NCBI GenBank assembly: GCA_021325275.1
Contig: JAJPHL010000017.1
Location: forward strand, 1 to 64,000
Length of the DNA: 64,000 bases
Direction of reading: 5' to 3'
Source of the DNA: Terriglobia bacterium
GTDB lineage: Bacteria; Acidobacteriota; Terriglobia; JAJPHL01
This document shows positions 25,076-35,080 of this stretch, in pieces. Every line of letters starts with the position of its first letter. The first letter of the stretch is position 1. The notes under the pieces are model-generated. The model was given only the letters and a program-made list of their open reading frames with translations. It was not told the DNA's origin and searched no databases. A program made the position numbers and the translations under genes.

Positions 25076-26533
25076 CTATCCTGCCAACGCGGTCCCGATT
25101 TTCACTCCGCGAAACCTTGCCGGACTGGCGCCGTGTCCGGTGCCCATCACCTGTTGCGGCTGGCCCTTGCCGCAATTCGGCGTGCCCCACAGCGTCCAAT
25201 GGTCACGATTGCAAACGGCGTCGCAGGAATTCCAAAAATCGGTGGTGATCCCGCTGTAGCTCGGGTTCTTCAGTAAGCGCGTCTTCTTTCCGCCGCGAAT
25301 CTCCCACGCCGCTTCGCAGCCGAATTGGAAATTGAAACGCTTGTCGTCGATCGACCAACTACGATTCGTCTCCATCCAGATGCCTCGATCCGTCGAGGCA
25401 ATCAGCGCATCGAGCGTCCAATCGCCGGGCAAGATCGAAATATTCGACATGCGCACCAGCGGAATCCGATTCCATCCTTCCGCGCGCATGCATCCGTTCG
25501 AGCGCGGCTCGCCGATTTCGTGCGCCGTCTCGCGCGACGTTATGTAGCCGGTGAATTTCCCCGCGGTGATGATGGGCGCGCACTGCGCGGCCACGCCTTC
25601 ATCGTCGTAGCCGAACGTTCCCAGGCCCGCGCCGTGTTCCAGCCGCCCATCGGCCACCACGTTGACCACATCGGAGCCGTAACGCAGCGTGCGCAACTTA
25701 TCCAGCGTGAGAAAACTCATGCCCGCGAAATTCGCTTCGTGACCCAACACGCGATCCAGCTCGATCGGATGCCCGATCGACTCGTGAATCTGCAATCCAA
25801 GCTGCGAGGAATCGAGAATCAGGTCCATCGTGCCTGAAGGACAGGCGTCGGCTTTGAGCAACGCGACCGCTTCTTCGCCGACGCGGCCGGCGTTCTCGCG
25901 CAAGCGCAGAGATTCGATGAGTTCGTAGCCGCGACACTGAAATTGTCCGCCGAAAGAATTGGGATAGGAACGCTTTTGGATTTCGGAGCCGGCAAAAGCG
26001 TAGGCCGCGAATCCGCCGCCGGAAAGATATTTCGTTTGATGGATCTTCGCGCCGGCAGTGGAGGCGAAGTATTGTTCGATGCGGCGAAAGTTCAGGCCTG
26101 CTTCCGCCAGCGTGACGCCCGCGACGCGCCGCAGCTCGGCGTCGACGCCCAGAAGCAACGCGGCATTGTCCTCGATGGATGTCGCGAACGGATCCTTCTC
26201 GCATGGACCCACCCACGTGTCGACCACAGCGTTTTCGGGAGCTAAAACGAGGTCGCGTTTCTTTGCCGTCGCCGATGCGCGCGCGATTTCCACGGCGCGC
26301 GCGGCGGTTGCTTCAACGGATTGCCGGGAAAGATTATCGGTGGCGGCAAAACCCCACGCGCCGCCGGCGATCACGCGCACGCCGATCCCCAGCGACTCCG
26401 ACGCGCTTACTTGACCCACGCGGCCGTTGCGGGTGGAGACGGTTCGCTCGCGGGAATCGATCACTCTCGCGTCGGCATATGACGCTCCGCAAAGCTCGGC
26501 GTGATTCAAGGCCCAATTTGCTAGGTCATCCAT
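25076..26533 (-). CDS. TldD-like zinc metallopeptidase subunit
   Basis: This 485-residue protein is the catalytic subunit of a TldD/TldE pair. The zinc motif HExxxH is visible in LQIHESIGHPIELDRVLGHE, and the C-terminal Cys-type region follows in GEPRSNGCMRAEGWNRIP. The N-terminus MDDLANWALNHAELCGASYA matches the family. A start 20 codons further upstream would translate the word-repeat hairpin as a false hydrophobic leader, so the ATG at 26533 is used; no strong Shine-Dalgarno is seen because the repeat abuts the gene. The peptide substrate is unknown, but nearby ligases make an endogenous peptide product conceivable. Confidence 0.9.
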   Translation of the reverse strand: MDDLANWALNHAELCGASYADARVIDSRERTVSTRNGRVGQVSASESLGIGVRVIAGGAWGFAATDNLSRQSVEATAARAVEIARASATAKKRDLVLAPENAVVDTWVGPCEKDPFATSIEDNAALLLGVDAELRRVAGVTLAEAGLNFRRIEQYFASTAGAKIHQTKYLSGGGFAAYAFAGSEIQKRSYPNSFGGQFQCRGYELIESLRLRENAGRVGEEAVALLKADACPSGTMDLILDSSQLGLQIHESIGHPIELDRVLGHEANFAGMSFLTLDKLRTLRYGSDVVNVVADGRLEHGAGLGTFGYDDEGVAAQCAPIITAGKFTGYITSRETAHEIGEPRSNGCMRAEGWNRIPLVRMSNISILPGDWTLDALIASTDRGIWMETNRSWSIDDKRFNFQFGCEAAWEIRGGKKTRLLKNPSYSGITTDFWNSCDAVCNRDHWTLWGTPNCGKGQPQQVMGTGHGASPARFRGVKIGTALAG

Positions 26534-26539
26534 ACGAAG

Positions 26540-26668
26540 ATCAAAGGCAAAAGGCAAAAGGATCAAGGCAAAAGGCAAAAGGAAGGTACTCACACATCAT
26601 TTTCTACTTCGCCCTTCCCGACTTTTGCCTTTTGACTCTTGCCTTTTGCCTTTTGCCTTCCGTTTTTT
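26540..26668. repeat. Word-repeat hairpin (unit like AGGCAAAAGGCAAA)
   Basis: Between TldD and S-adenosylhomocysteinase one arm repeats AGGCAAAAG (26544-26583). The other repeats its complement CTTTTGCCTTTTGCCTT (26622-26660), followed by a run of seven T at about 26662-26668. The T-run would suit termination of plus-strand transcripts, although the flanking genes are on the minus strand. Confidence 0.78.
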
Positions 26669-26678
26669 TCCTCCGCGC

Positions 26679-27953
26679 CTACGTTCCTTCACTCCATGAC
26701 GCCAGATACTCTTCCTGCTCCGGCGTCAAGCGATCGATCTTGATGCCCATCGACTCGAGCTTCATTTTCGCCACTTGGCGATCGATGGGTTCCGGAACCG
26801 CAAAGACTTTCTTCTCGAGCGTGGCGTGATTCTTCAGCAGATACTCGACCGAGAGCGCCTGGTTCGCGAAGCTCATGTCCATCACCGACGCCGGATGGCC
26901 TTCCGCCGACGCCAAGTTGATCAGCCGTCCTTCGCCCAGCACGTAAACCTTGCGGCCGTCGCGCATGACGTATTCGTCGACCATCGGTTTGGTGGGACGT
27001 TTGGTGGAGGCCATTTTCTCGAGGGCGACTAAGTCGATTTCCACGTTGAAGTGGCCGGAGTTGCAAACCACCGCGCCGTCCTTCATGTGTTCGAAGTGCT
27101 CGCGCACCAGAACGCTCTTGTTGCCGGTGACGGTGATGAAAATGTCGCCGATCTTCGCGGCCTCCAACATCGACATCACGCGGTGACCATCCATCACGGC
27201 TTCAATCGCACGCGTGGGATTCGTTTCGCAAACGATGACGCTCGCTCCGAGACCGCGCGAGCGAAGCGCGACGCCCTTGCCGCACCATCCGTATCCCGCC
27301 ACCACCACGTTGAGTCCCGCGAAGAGCAAATTCGTGGCGCGCAGAATGCCGTCCAGCGTGGATTGGCCCGTGCCGTAGCGATTATCGAAGAGATGCTTCG
27401 TCTCGGCGTCGTTGATCGCGACCACCGGAAACTTCAGCACGCCCTGTTTGGTCATGGCGCGCAAACGGATCACGCCGGTGGTGGTTTCTTCGGTGCCGCC
27501 GATCACGTGCTCGGCGAGTTCGGGACGCGCGGTGTGCAGCATGTGCACCAGATCGCAGCCGTCGTCCATGGTCACTTGCGGCTTGTGGTCGAGCGCCGCG
27601 CCGATGTGTTTGTAGTAGCTATCGTTATCCTCGCCCTTGATCGCGTACGTCGGGATGCCGTAATCGGCCACCAGCGACGCGGCCACGTCGTCCTGCGTGC
27701 TCAGTGGATTGGAAGCGCACAGCACGATGTTGGCGCCGCCGTCCCGCAGCGCGATCATCAGGTTGGCCGTTTCGGTAGTCACGTGCAAGCACGCAGACAC
27801 GCGGATGTCTTTGAGGGGCTGATGCTTGATGAATTGCTTGCGAATGGTTTGCAGGACGGGCATCGACTGATTCGCCCATTCAATGCGGCGCTTGCCCTGG
27901 TCCGCCATCGCCAGATCTTTTACGTCACACGGAGTCTTCGTTGGTGAAGTCAT
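26679..27953 (-). CDS. ahcY: S-adenosylhomocysteinase
   Basis: This 424-residue cytoplasmic enzyme hydrolyses S-adenosylhomocysteine to adenosine and homocysteine and so clears the product of methyltransferases. The family landmarks are [20 protein letters not shown] near the N-terminus, [12 protein letters not shown], the NAD-binding [20 protein letters not shown], and [15 protein letters not shown]. The length is typical of bacterial short forms without the plant-type insertion. It follows metK by 42 bases on the same strand, so SAM synthesis and SAH removal are likely cotranscribed. No SAH riboswitch is evident in the short gap. Confidence 0.96.
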   Translation of the reverse strand: MTSPTKTPCDVKDLAMADQGKRRIEWANQSMPVLQTIRKQFIKHQPLKDIRVSACLHVTTETANLMIALRDGGANIVLCASNPLSTQDDVAASLVADYGIPTYAIKGEDNDSYYKHIGAALDHKPQVTMDDGCDLVHMLHTARPELAEHVIGGTEETTTGVIRLRAMTKQGVLKFPVVAINDAETKHLFDNRYGTGQSTLDGILRATNLLFAGLNVVVAGYGWCGKGVALRSRGLGASVIVCETNPTRAIEAVMDGHRVMSMLEAAKIGDIFITVTGNKSVLVREHFEHMKDGAVVCNSGHFNVEIDLVALEKMASTKRPTKPMVDEYVMRDGRKVYVLGEGRLINLASAEGHPASVMDMSFANQALSVEYLLKNHATLEKKVFAVPEPIDRQVAKMKLESMGIKIDRLTPEQEEYLASWSEGT

Positions 27954-27995
27954 AGTTTTATTTTTTAGTTGTGGTGCCTTGTATGTTGCGATTCC

Positions 27996-29174
27996 TTATT
28001 TGTGTCCCGCGACCAGTTCGCCTTTTCCGGCAGTAGCCAGCGCGCCGGCCAAGTTCGTTGCTTCCCAGGTAAAACCTTCCGCTTCGCGGCCGAAATGTCC
28101 GTACGCGGCCGTCTGGCGATAGATGGGACGGCGAAGGTTGAGGCTGTCAATGATACCTTTCGGCGTGAGCTTGAAATGCTCGCGCACCAATTCCACCAGG
28201 CGTGCGGACGGCAGCGTGCTCGTTCCAAACGTTTCGACGAGCACCGACACGGGGTCGGCCACGCCGATCGCGTACGCCAACTGCACCTGGCAGCGGTGCG
28301 CGAGTTTCGCGGCCACAATATTCTTGGCGATGTAGCGCGCCATGTAGCACGCCGAGCGGTCGACCTTCGTGGGGTCCTTGCCGGAGAACGCGCCGCCGCC
28401 GTGCGGGGCGGATCCGCCGTACGTGTCCACGATGATCTTGCGGCCGGTGAGGCCGGTGTCGCCGTGCGGTCCGCCGATGATGAATTGTCCCGTGGGATTG
28501 ATGTGCGTCTTGAGCGTCTTGAAATTGGTGAGATGGGTGGGCAGCACGGGACGAATCACGTGCTCCATGATTTCTTCGCGAATCCTCGATTGCGCAACAT
28601 CGGCGGCGTGCTGGGTGGAAATGACCACCGTTTCTACGCCCACCGGCCGGCCGTCGCGATACTCGACGGTGACTTGCGACTTGCCATCGGGACGCAGGAA
28701 CGGCAGCGATCCGTTCTTGCGGACTTCCGCCAGGCGCCGCGTCAAGCGATGCGCCAGCATGATCGCCAGCGGCATCAACTCTTCGGTTTCGTCCGAAGCG
28801 TATCCGAACATCATGCCCTGGTCGCCTGCGCCGCCGGTGTCCACGCCCATGGCGATGTCGCCCGATTGCTGATGCACGGCGGTGAGCACGGAGCAGGTTT
28901 CGCAATCGAAACCGTATTCGGCGTTGTTGTAGCCGATCTCATTGATGGTTTTGCGGGCGACGCCCTGAAAGTCGATGAAGCCTGTGGTGGTGATTTCACC
29001 CGCGATGAAGGCGATGCCCGTGGTCAGGATCGTTTCGCAGGCCACGCGGGACATGGGGTCCTGGGAGAGCGCCGAATCGAGTACGGCGTCGGAAATTTGG
29101 TCGGCGATTTTGTCCGGATGACCCTCGGTCACCGACTCGGACGTGAATAAAAAGCGCTCTTCGGGATGTGCCAC
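27996..29174 (-). CDS. metK: S-adenosylmethionine synthetase
   Basis: This 392-residue enzyme makes S-adenosylmethionine from methionine and ATP. Diagnostic stretches are [20 protein letters not shown], the MAT signature [12 protein letters not shown], the phosphate loop [16 protein letters not shown], and [18 protein letters not shown]. It starts with GTG at 29174, preceded by GGAGG at good spacing. A clear sigma-70-type promoter lies upstream at 29231-29260. The gene heads the metK-ahcY unit. Confidence 0.97.
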   Translation of the reverse strand: MAHPEERFLFTSESVTEGHPDKIADQISDAVLDSALSQDPMSRVACETILTTGIAFIAGEITTTGFIDFQGVARKTINEIGYNNAEYGFDCETCSVLTAVHQQSGDIAMGVDTGGAGDQGMMFGYASDETEELMPLAIMLAHRLTRRLAEVRKNGSLPFLRPDGKSQVTVEYRDGRPVGVETVVISTQHAADVAQSRIREEIMEHVIRPVLPTHLTNFKTLKTHINPTGQFIIGGPHGDTGLTGRKIIVDTYGGSAPHGGGAFSGKDPTKVDRSACYMARYIAKNIVAAKLAHRCQVQLAYAIGVADPVSVLVETFGTSTLPSARLVELVREHFKLTPKGIIDSLNLRRPIYRQTAAYGHFGREAEGFTWEATNLAGALATAGKGELVAGHK

Positions 29175-29230
29175 GAAACTGCCTCCGATATCACTGATTG
29201 TTAGGAATTTGTACGTCTACGCAAGCACTT

Positions 29231-29260
29231 AGGATATCAAGCGATGCGCGAATCTGTCAA
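29231..29260 (-). promoter_or_regulatory. Sigma-70-type promoter of metK-ahcY
   Basis: On the minus strand a perfect -35 TTGACA (29260-29255) is followed after 18 bases by TATCCT (29236-29231). Transcription should start near 29224, giving a leader of about 50 bases before the GTG start of metK. That leader is too short for a SAM riboswitch. Confidence 0.7.
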
Positions 29261-29327
29261 TGAAACTGAGGAGTGGGTCGTGTCTTGTTAGAACTATAAG
29301 ACGCTACGGCGACTGGGACACTACAGC

Positions 29328-29355
29328 TTGCCTCGCCTTCGCATTTTGGTATAGT
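29328..29355 (+). promoter_or_regulatory. Candidate promoter of the NHL/TIGR03437 gene
   Basis: TTGCCT at 29328-29333 and TATAGT at 29350-29355 are separated by 16 bases on the plus strand. Transcription would begin about 30 bases before the ATG at 29394. Confidence 0.5.
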
Positions 29356-29393
29356 AGCCGTTGCCTCTTCATTCGGAACGTCGCGCGAAAGAT

Positions 29394-32300
29394 ATGTCTA
29401 TGCGCAGAAGAAGCGTTCGATTTGCCTGCTTCGTTTTGGCGGCTGCAGCCGCTGCAGGGCACACCCAGCAATACACGATTTCCACGTATGCGGGCGGCAC
29501 GGCACTACCGCCGACGCCCCTCGCCGCGGCGAGCGCCAGCATCGGCTCGCCACTCAGCGTAGCCGCCGACGCGTCCGGCAACGTCTACTTCACCAGCCTG
29601 AACTGCGTTTTCAAGATTGACACGAGCGGCACGCTCACGCGAATCGCCGGATTGTCGCAGGCCGGCTTCACCGGCGACGGCGGGCCCGCCACATCGGCGC
29701 ATCTCGATTTCGTCCTAGGCACGCCCGCAGGCATAGCCGTGGATTCGGCGGGCAACCTGTATATCGCCGATCCCAATAACAGCCGGATTCGGATGATCTC
29801 AGCGAATGGAACGATCACAACCGTTGCAGGCAACGGACAATTCGGTTTTTCGGGCGACGGCGGCCCGGCGACAAGCGCCCAGTTGTACAGCCCAACCGGC
29901 GTCGCGGTCGATGCCTCCGGTAATCTGTACATCGCGGACACCAATAATCAGAGGATTCGCAAGGTTTCGACAAACGGCACGATCACAACGGTCGCTGGGA
30001 CTGGGCAATCGGGCTCGGCCGGCGACGGCGGCCCGGCCACCAGCGCGCTGTTCCGTTCCCCACAGGGTGTGGCAATCGATGCGGCCGGCAATTTGTACAT
30101 CGCGGATGCTAACAACGCGCGGGTACGTAAGGTCTCGAGCGGAATCATTACCACCGTAGCGGGAGGCGGCAACGGAGCGGACGGCGGCCCGGCCACAAGC
30201 GCGCAGTTGGGCAAACCTCAGGGAGTGGCCGTGGACGCGGCGGGCAATTTGTACATCGCGGACAGCAGCGACGACCGAATCCGGAAAGTCTCGATGGCCG
30301 GCATTATCAGCACGGTCGCAGGCAACGAGCAGATCGGCTTTTCGGGAGACGGAGGACCTGCGTCGAGTGCGGTTGTGAACAGACCCCAAGGCGTCGCTTT
30401 GGATGCCGCCGGCAATTTGTATATCGCCGATAGCAACAACTCGCGCGTCCGCAAAGTTTCCACGGGCGGAATCATAACGACGCTGGCGGGCGGCGGCAGC
30501 GGTGGCGACGGCGGTCCGGCCACGAGCGCGCAATTGGAAAGCCCATTAGGCGTGGCGGTAGATGCGGCGGGCGATCTCTTCATCGCCGATACCAACGGCA
30601 ACCGGGCTCGCAGAGTTCTGCCGAACGGCACGATCTCAACCGCGGCCGGCAACGGCACCAGTGGCTACTCCGGGGACGGCGGCCCCGCCACTGGCGCACA
30701 ATTGTGGACGCCCTATGGCGTGGCGGTAGATTCGGCGGGAAATCTGTTCATCGCGGAAGCCACCACCAACCGGGTTCGGAAGGTCTCGAACGGCGTGATC
30801 TCGACGGTCGCCGGCACCACCATCGGGGGCTTCTCGGGCGACGGCGGCCCCGCAACCAGTGCGCAGTTATTCTCTCCACAGAGCGTGGCGGTGGATGCGT
30901 CGGGCAATTTGTACATCGCGGATTCCATGAACAATCGCGTCCGGAAAGTCTCCCCCAGCGGCGTCATCAGCACGGTTGCGGGAAATGGCCAGTCCGGGTA
31001 CTCGGGCGACGGCGGCCCAGCGACCAGCGCGCAGTTGGGTGAACCGTGGGGCGTGGCGATCGATTCGGCGGGAAACCTGTACATCGCGGATTACTTCAAC
31101 TTTCGGATTCGCAAGGTCTCGACCAGCGGGGTGATTACAACCGCGGCGGGCAACGGACAACCGGGCTCTTCGGGTGATGGTGGTTCGGCCACGAATGCAA
31201 CGCTGTACTACCCGCGCGGAGTGGCCGTGGATTCAGCCGGCAATCTGTTCATTGCGGATACCGACAACAACCGCATTCGCAAAGTCTCCTCGACAGGCAT
31301 CATCACGACCATCGCCGGCATGGCCAATTCCGGCTATTCCGGTGACGGCGGACCTGCAACGAGCGCGCGCTTGAACCTTCCTTCAGCGTTGGCTGTGGAT
31401 GCGGCAGGCAATGTCTACATCGCCGATGTAGTGAACGAGGCAATTCGCTTGTTGACTTCCGCATCGTCGGAATCAGTAGGTCTCTTGACTCCGTGCATCA
31501 ACGGATTGCAGGTCGACATCAACGGCGGCGCCACGCCAGGTCCAGCTGTGACCTCCATCGTCTTCAATTGGGGCGACGGATCGACCACAACAAACTTTTT
31601 TCCACAAAGCCACACGTATGCAGCGGCTGGGCAATACACAATCCAGGTCACAGCGAATTACAATGGCGGCTCGTCCGCTTCGACCTCGCAGGGTGTTACG
31701 GTGGGACCGGGCGTGCTGTCCGGTTGCTTGGCTCTGACCATATCTTCGGGCACAAATGGTTCCGTTGCGTATCAAGCCTCCGTGGGCTCAGGCACAGTAG
31801 CCGCGGGTTCATCCACGACATTGCAGCTCGCATCGGGCGATGGCCCATCCCTCACCGCGCAGCCGGCCTCCGGCTATGTCTTCTCCTCTTGGACCGCATC
31901 GTCAGGCGTCACGGGATTGGGTGGCACTCCCATCTCCACAAGTTCGCCGGCGATCAACACCGTGGTGAACAGCGCTTCCACGATCTCGGCGTCGTTTGCG
32001 GCCAATTCCGTCGTAGTAACCGCGACCCCCGCCACGTTGAGCTTTGCCGCTGTGCAAGGCGCGACTCCGCCGGCACAAGCGTTGAAGATCAGCGCGGCGC
32101 AAGGCGCTAGTTTTACCGCGGGCACCAGTACAACAACAGGCGGAGCGTGGCTGAATGTGTCGCCGGGCGCGGGCGTATTCCCCGCCACGCTCTCGGTGCA
32201 GGTCAATACCACGGCTCTCGCGCCAGGAAACTACAGCGGCGCGGTGATCATTACGGCGGGCGGCGGGCCGACGCCGGTTGCGGTCACGCTGATCGTTAGC

Positions 32301-34307
32301 GCCGCAGCAACGGCCACGCAATTGACTGCCCCGGCGTCGGTCACGCTGCAAGGACAATTGGGCAGTGGGTCGCAGATCGTTACGCTGTCGAATCCGGGCG
32401 GAACGGCGCTGAGTTTTACGGCGGCGGCGAGCACCGCGAACGGCGGGAATTGGCTGAGTATTTTGCCGATGTCGGGCAGCGTTGGACCGCTGGGGTCCGC
32501 GCAACTCATCGTTTCGTTCAACGCCCAAGGACTCGCGCCCGGCGTTTACACCGGGACGATCAGCATCAACGGAGGAGCGATCACGATTCCCGTGGAGTTG
32601 GTGGTTCCGCCATCGGGGCCTGTGCTGTTAGTCGGTCAAAGCGGACTCGTGCTGACGGCCGTTGCCGGCGCGACGAACGCACCGTCGCAAAGTGTGTTCA
32701 TCACGAACACGGGCGCGGGCGCGATGCCGTGGAGCACGGCGGTAGTTCGAGGCGCTGGCATCAGCGTCGCGCCGTCGAGCGGATCGAGCACGGCGGGCGC
32801 GGCTACGCTGAGCACCTTCACCGTTCAAGCGAACACCTCAGGACTCGCGGCCGGCAGTTACTATGGATTGATTCAAGTGGCGGCCACGGGCGCGGCCAAC
32901 TCGCCCGCCGCGGGCTCGCCGCAATTTCTGAGCACGGTGTTGAACGTGCTGCCGGCCGGATCGACGCCGCCGATTCGCATTTATCCGCAGGCGTTGATTC
33001 TTTCGAGCAATTCTCTTTCGCAGAGTGTCGCGCTGGGCACGGCTTCGGCCGTGACGGCGGTTGTCGCAACGCAAACGGGCGGAAGCTGGCTGAGCGCCGA
33101 CACGTCGAGCGTCGGTAGCGTCAAGGTAACAGGCAAAGCTACGGGATTGTCAGCGGGCGTTTACGGTGGAACCGTCACGATTGTTCCTTCCGACGGGTCG
33201 CCTTCGCAGGACATCGCGGTAAGTTTGGTTGTCACAGCGAGCTCGGGCCCGGCGGCCCAAAGTTCGCGAAGTCCCGCGGCGGCGAACTGTACGCCGTCGA
33301 AATTGGTTCTCGCGATGCGCCAACTGGCGAACAATTTTTCGTCGCCGGTCGGATGGCCGGTGAATCTCGAAGGATTCTTGAGCGACGATTGCGGCGACAC
33401 GGTCACTGCCGCTACTGTGATTGCAACTTTCTCGAACGGCGACCCAGCGCTCGCGCTGCCGTCGCTCGGCACAGGGATTTATTCCGCCACATGGAAGCCG
33501 CAGAACACCGCGGCCACCACCGTCACCGTGCGCGCGAGCCAAGGATCGCTTACGCCCGCGGTAGTTCTGCTCACGGGAAATGTTGGCACAAACAATGCAC
33601 CGCCGCCGATCATCGGAACGGGCGGCGTGGTGAACGCGGCGAGCTTTGCGCCGGGCGCGGACCTCGCGCCGGGCAGCATCGTTTCCGTCTTTGGTTCGAA
33701 TCTCGGCACGGCGAACACCAACGCGTTGACGTTTCCGCTGCCGACAACGCTGGCGAATATCAAGCTCACTATCGGCGGAATCGACGCGCCGCTGTTTTTC
33801 TCGAGCACGGGACAAGTGAACGCGCAGATCCCCGTGGAACTCGTGCCGGGGACGCAATCGCAAGTGGTTCCGCGCGGAATTCCGGCATCGGGCGCTGAAC
33901 TCGACGGCGTGCCGGAGTCGATTACCGTGAGCGCGGCGCATCCCGGCATCTTCACGACCAACGGAACGCAGGGCGCGATTTTGAATGTTGCGAATCAACT
34001 GGTCGACGCGACACATCCCGCCACGTCCGGCGACGTCATTGTAATTTTCTGCACGGGATTGGGCGCGGTGACGCCGCCGGTCGCCACGGGTCAAGCGCCG
34101 TCATCCGGCACCGTTGCGTTGATGCCAAGCGTCACGATCGCCGGCGCGTCGGCGGCGATTCAATACGCCGGAGTCGCACCAGGATTTGTGGGGTTGTATC
34201 AAGTGAATGCCGTCGTGCCCTCGGGATTGGGCACGAACGCGAGCGCGCCAGTCGTGGTCACGCAAAACGGTGTCGCAAGCAACCAAGGAACAATTGCGGT
34301 GCATTAA
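29394..34307 (+). CDS. Giant secreted NHL beta-propeller protein with TIGR03437 C-terminus
   Basis: This protein of about 1,637 residues has a Sec signal ([20 protein letters not shown]). Eleven [11 protein letters not shown]-type NHL repeats of roughly 53 residues follow, each with [20 protein letters not shown] and a GIITTVAG strand; enough for about two six-bladed propellers. Next come a PKD-like domain ([20 protein letters not shown]) and several BACON/Ig-like domains with a [12 protein letters not shown] pattern. The C-terminal TIGR03437 domain ([20 protein letters not shown] to [18 protein letters not shown]) is typical of Solibacter relatives. A role in surface adhesion or binding of carbohydrate or protein is inferred from the architecture. 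The ATG at 29394 is chosen because it starts the signal peptide. Confidence 0.9.
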   Translation: MSMRRRSVRFACFVLAAAAAAGHTQQYTISTYAGGTALPPTPLAAASASIGSPLSVAADASGNVYFTSLNCVFKIDTSGTLTRIAGLSQAGFTGDGGPATSAHLDFVLGTPAGIAVDSAGNLYIADPNNSRIRMISANGTITTVAGNGQFGFSGDGGPATSAQLYSPTGVAVDASGNLYIADTNNQRIRKVSTNGTITTVAGTGQSGSAGDGGPATSALFRSPQGVAIDAAGNLYIADANNARVRKVSSGIITTVAGGGNGADGGPATSAQLGKPQGVAVDAAGNLYIADSSDDRIRKVSMAGIISTVAGNEQIGFSGDGGPASSAVVNRPQGVALDAAGNLYIADSNNSRVRKVSTGGIITTLAGGGSGGDGGPATSAQLESPLGVAVDAAGDLFIADTNGNRARRVLPNGTISTAAGNGTSGYSGDGGPATGAQLWTPYGVAVDSAGNLFIAEATTNRVRKVSNGVISTVAGTTIGGFSGDGGPATSAQLFSPQSVAVDASGNLYIADSMNNRVRKVSPSGVISTVAGNGQSGYSGDGGPATSAQLGEPWGVAIDSAGNLYIADYFNFRIRKVSTSGVITTAAGNGQPGSSGDGGSATNATLYYPRGVAVDSAGNLFIADTDNNRIRKVSSTGIITTIAGMANSGYSGDGGPATSARLNLPSALAVDAAGNVYIADVVNEAIRLLTSASSESVGLLTPCINGLQVDINGGATPGPAVTSIVFNWGDGSTTTNFFPQSHTYAAAGQYTIQVTANYNGGSSASTSQGVTVGPGVLSGCLALTISSGTNGSVAYQASVGSGTVAAGSSTTLQLASGDGPSLTAQPASGYVFSSWTASSGVTGLGGTPISTSSPAINTVVNSASTISASFAANSVVVTATPATLSFAAVQGATPPAQALKISAAQGASFTAGTSTTTGGAWLNVSPGAGVFPATLSVQVNTTALAPGNYSGAVIITAGGGPTPVAVTLIVSAAATATQLTAPASVTLQGQLGSGSQIVTLSNPGGTALSFTAAASTANGGNWLSILPMSGSVGPLGSAQLIVSFNAQGLAPGVYTGTISINGGAITIPVELVVPPSGPVLLVGQSGLVLTAVAGATNAPSQSVFITNTGAGAMPWSTAVVRGAGISVAPSSGSSTAGAATLSTFTVQANTSGLAAGSYYGLIQVAATGAANSPAAGSPQFLSTVLNVLPAGSTPPIRIYPQALILSSNSLSQSVALGTASAVTAVVATQTGGSWLSADTSSVGSVKVTGKATGLSAGVYGGTVTIVPSDGSPSQDIAVSLVVTASSGPAAQSSRSPAAANCTPSKLVLAMRQLANNFSSPVGWPVNLEGFLSDDCGDTVTAATVIATFSNGDPALALPSLGTGIYSATWKPQNTAATTVTVRASQGSLTPAVVLLTGNVGTNNAPPPIIGTGGVVNAASFAPGADLAPGSIVSVFGSNLGTANTNALTFPLPTTLANIKLTIGGIDAPLFFSSTGQVNAQIPVELVPGTQSQVVPRGIPASGAELDGVPESITVSAAHPGIFTTNGTQGAILNVANQLVDATHPATSGDVIVIFCTGLGAVTPPVATGQAPSSGTVALMPSVTIAGASAAIQYAGVAPGFVGLYQVNAVVPSGLGTNASAPVVVTQNGVASNQGTIAVH

Positions 34308-34342
34308 GGCGCGCGCAGCTCATCTGGAATTGTCGATCGAAA

Positions 34343-34378
34343 GAGGGAATGGGCGCGGCTCCATTCCCTCCTTTGTTT
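34343..34378. terminator. Intrinsic terminator between convergent genes
   Basis: A perfect 10-base stem GAGGGAATGG / CCATTCCCTC (34343-34352 and 34361-34370) with an 8-base loop is followed by a T-rich CTTTGTTT. It ends the NHL gene, and its stem could also stop the convergent pilin transcript. Confidence 0.75.
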
Positions 34379-34400
34379 CGAAGGCGACGACGTGACGGCG

Positions 34401-34898
34401 CTAGATCGGGCTGTCGGAGCTGGTGGCCTGCGCGGTCCCGTTCGACCGAACGACCGCCGATTGGTCGCTGTAGAACGAGCGCGATCCGGAGGAACCGCGC
34501 GCCATCGGATCGGCGTTCACAAAATACGAAGCGATCTGCGGGTATGAGCCGGCGGTTCCGTACGTGAACACGTAGCCGTTCTTGGTGAAGCTGTTGGTGC
34601 TGGCCGAGTGAGTGCCCGAAAGAACCGGGTCCACCAAGTCGGCCGCGCTCCAGGTGGGCGGTGTGCCGGCGCCGCCGGACGGTGTTGCCAATTGATTCAA
34701 GGTCGACGTGAAACCGGAGTTGTACGTCGAGGCATAGGTGATCTCAGCAGTGTTCAACGTACGCAGCGAAGCGGTGGCCGATGCTTCGTTCGCCGCAATG
34801 CGCGAGCGCAGCAAGTTGGGGATGGCGATGGCCGCAATGATCAAGATGATCGCCACGACGATCAGCAATTCAATCAACGAAAAACCCTTCTGTCTCAT
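34401..34898 (-). CDS. Type IV major pilin-like protein
   Basis: This 165-residue protein has the type IVa prepilin signature: a short basic leader ending in Gly, then FSLIELLIVVAIILIIAAIA with the conserved Glu at position 5 of the mature protein and a hydrophobic helix that forms the pilus core. The C-terminal part is short and Ser/Thr/Gly-rich, as in acidobacterial and geobacter-type pilins. GGAGG and CAGGAAA precede the ATG. A strong sigma-54 promoter match lies 57 bases upstream. Assembly genes (PilB, PilC, PilQ) are not in the window. It could be the major pilin or a pseudopilin. Confidence 0.9.
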   Translation of the reverse strand: MRQKGFSLIELLIVVAIILIIAAIAIPNLLRSRIAANEASATASLRTLNTAEITYASTYNSGFTSTLNQLATPSGGAGTPPTWSAADLVDPVLSGTHSASTNSFTKNGYVFTYGTAGSYPQIASYFVNADPMARGSSGSRSFYSDQSAVVRSNGTAQATSSDSPI

Positions 34899-34953
34899 TT
34901 TCCTGCCTCCCAATCGGTAATCAAGAAGTAGACGCCCCGTGGAAGCCTCTACA

Positions 34954-34970
34954 GGCAAGCCCCGTCCCAG
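34954..34970 (-). promoter_or_regulatory. Sigma-54 (RpoN) promoter of the pilin gene
   Basis: On the minus strand CTGGGACGGGGCTTGCC matches the sigma-54 consensus YTGGCACGrNNNTTGCW at nearly all informative positions and keeps the exact GG-N10-GC spacing. Transcription would start near 34942, giving a leader of about 45 bases. Pilin genes in related bacteria are often controlled by RpoN and PilR. Confidence 0.65.
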
Positions 34971-35080
34971 GTCCATATGCGCAGAGTTCGCGGTGATGCA
35001 CAAGGGCAGGATGGCCCAGGGACGAAAGATGCAACTCCCGTTACCTGCAACGCTCGCCGCGGTTGCGGTGTCAATAGCAC

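Noticed and set aside
26534-26593. A 20-residue hydrophobic leader on the TldD protein
   Set aside because: It is a translation of the word-repeat hairpin; TldD family proteins are cytoplasmic and begin at the ATG at 26533.
27954-27995. An SAH riboswitch before ahcY
   Set aside because: The gap is 42 bases, A/T-rich, and too short for the known SAH element.
29175-29230. A SAM riboswitch leader for metK
   Set aside because: The predicted leader is only about 50 bases and has no recognisable SAM-I or SAM-II pattern.
29650-31400. Regular direct repeats of about 160 bases that could be read as a CRISPR-like array
   Set aside because: They are in-frame coding repeats of NHL blades; spacing and sequence follow protein structure, with no conserved palindromic repeat and no cas genes.
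34990-35060. Words similar to a cyclic-di-GMP (GEMM) riboswitch (GCACAAGGGCA, GGGACGAAAG) upstream of the secreted protein gene
   Set aside because: The stem with the GNRA loop does not form between the expected pairs and the order of conserved bases is wrong. A covariance-model search would settle it; a significant score would overturn this rejection.
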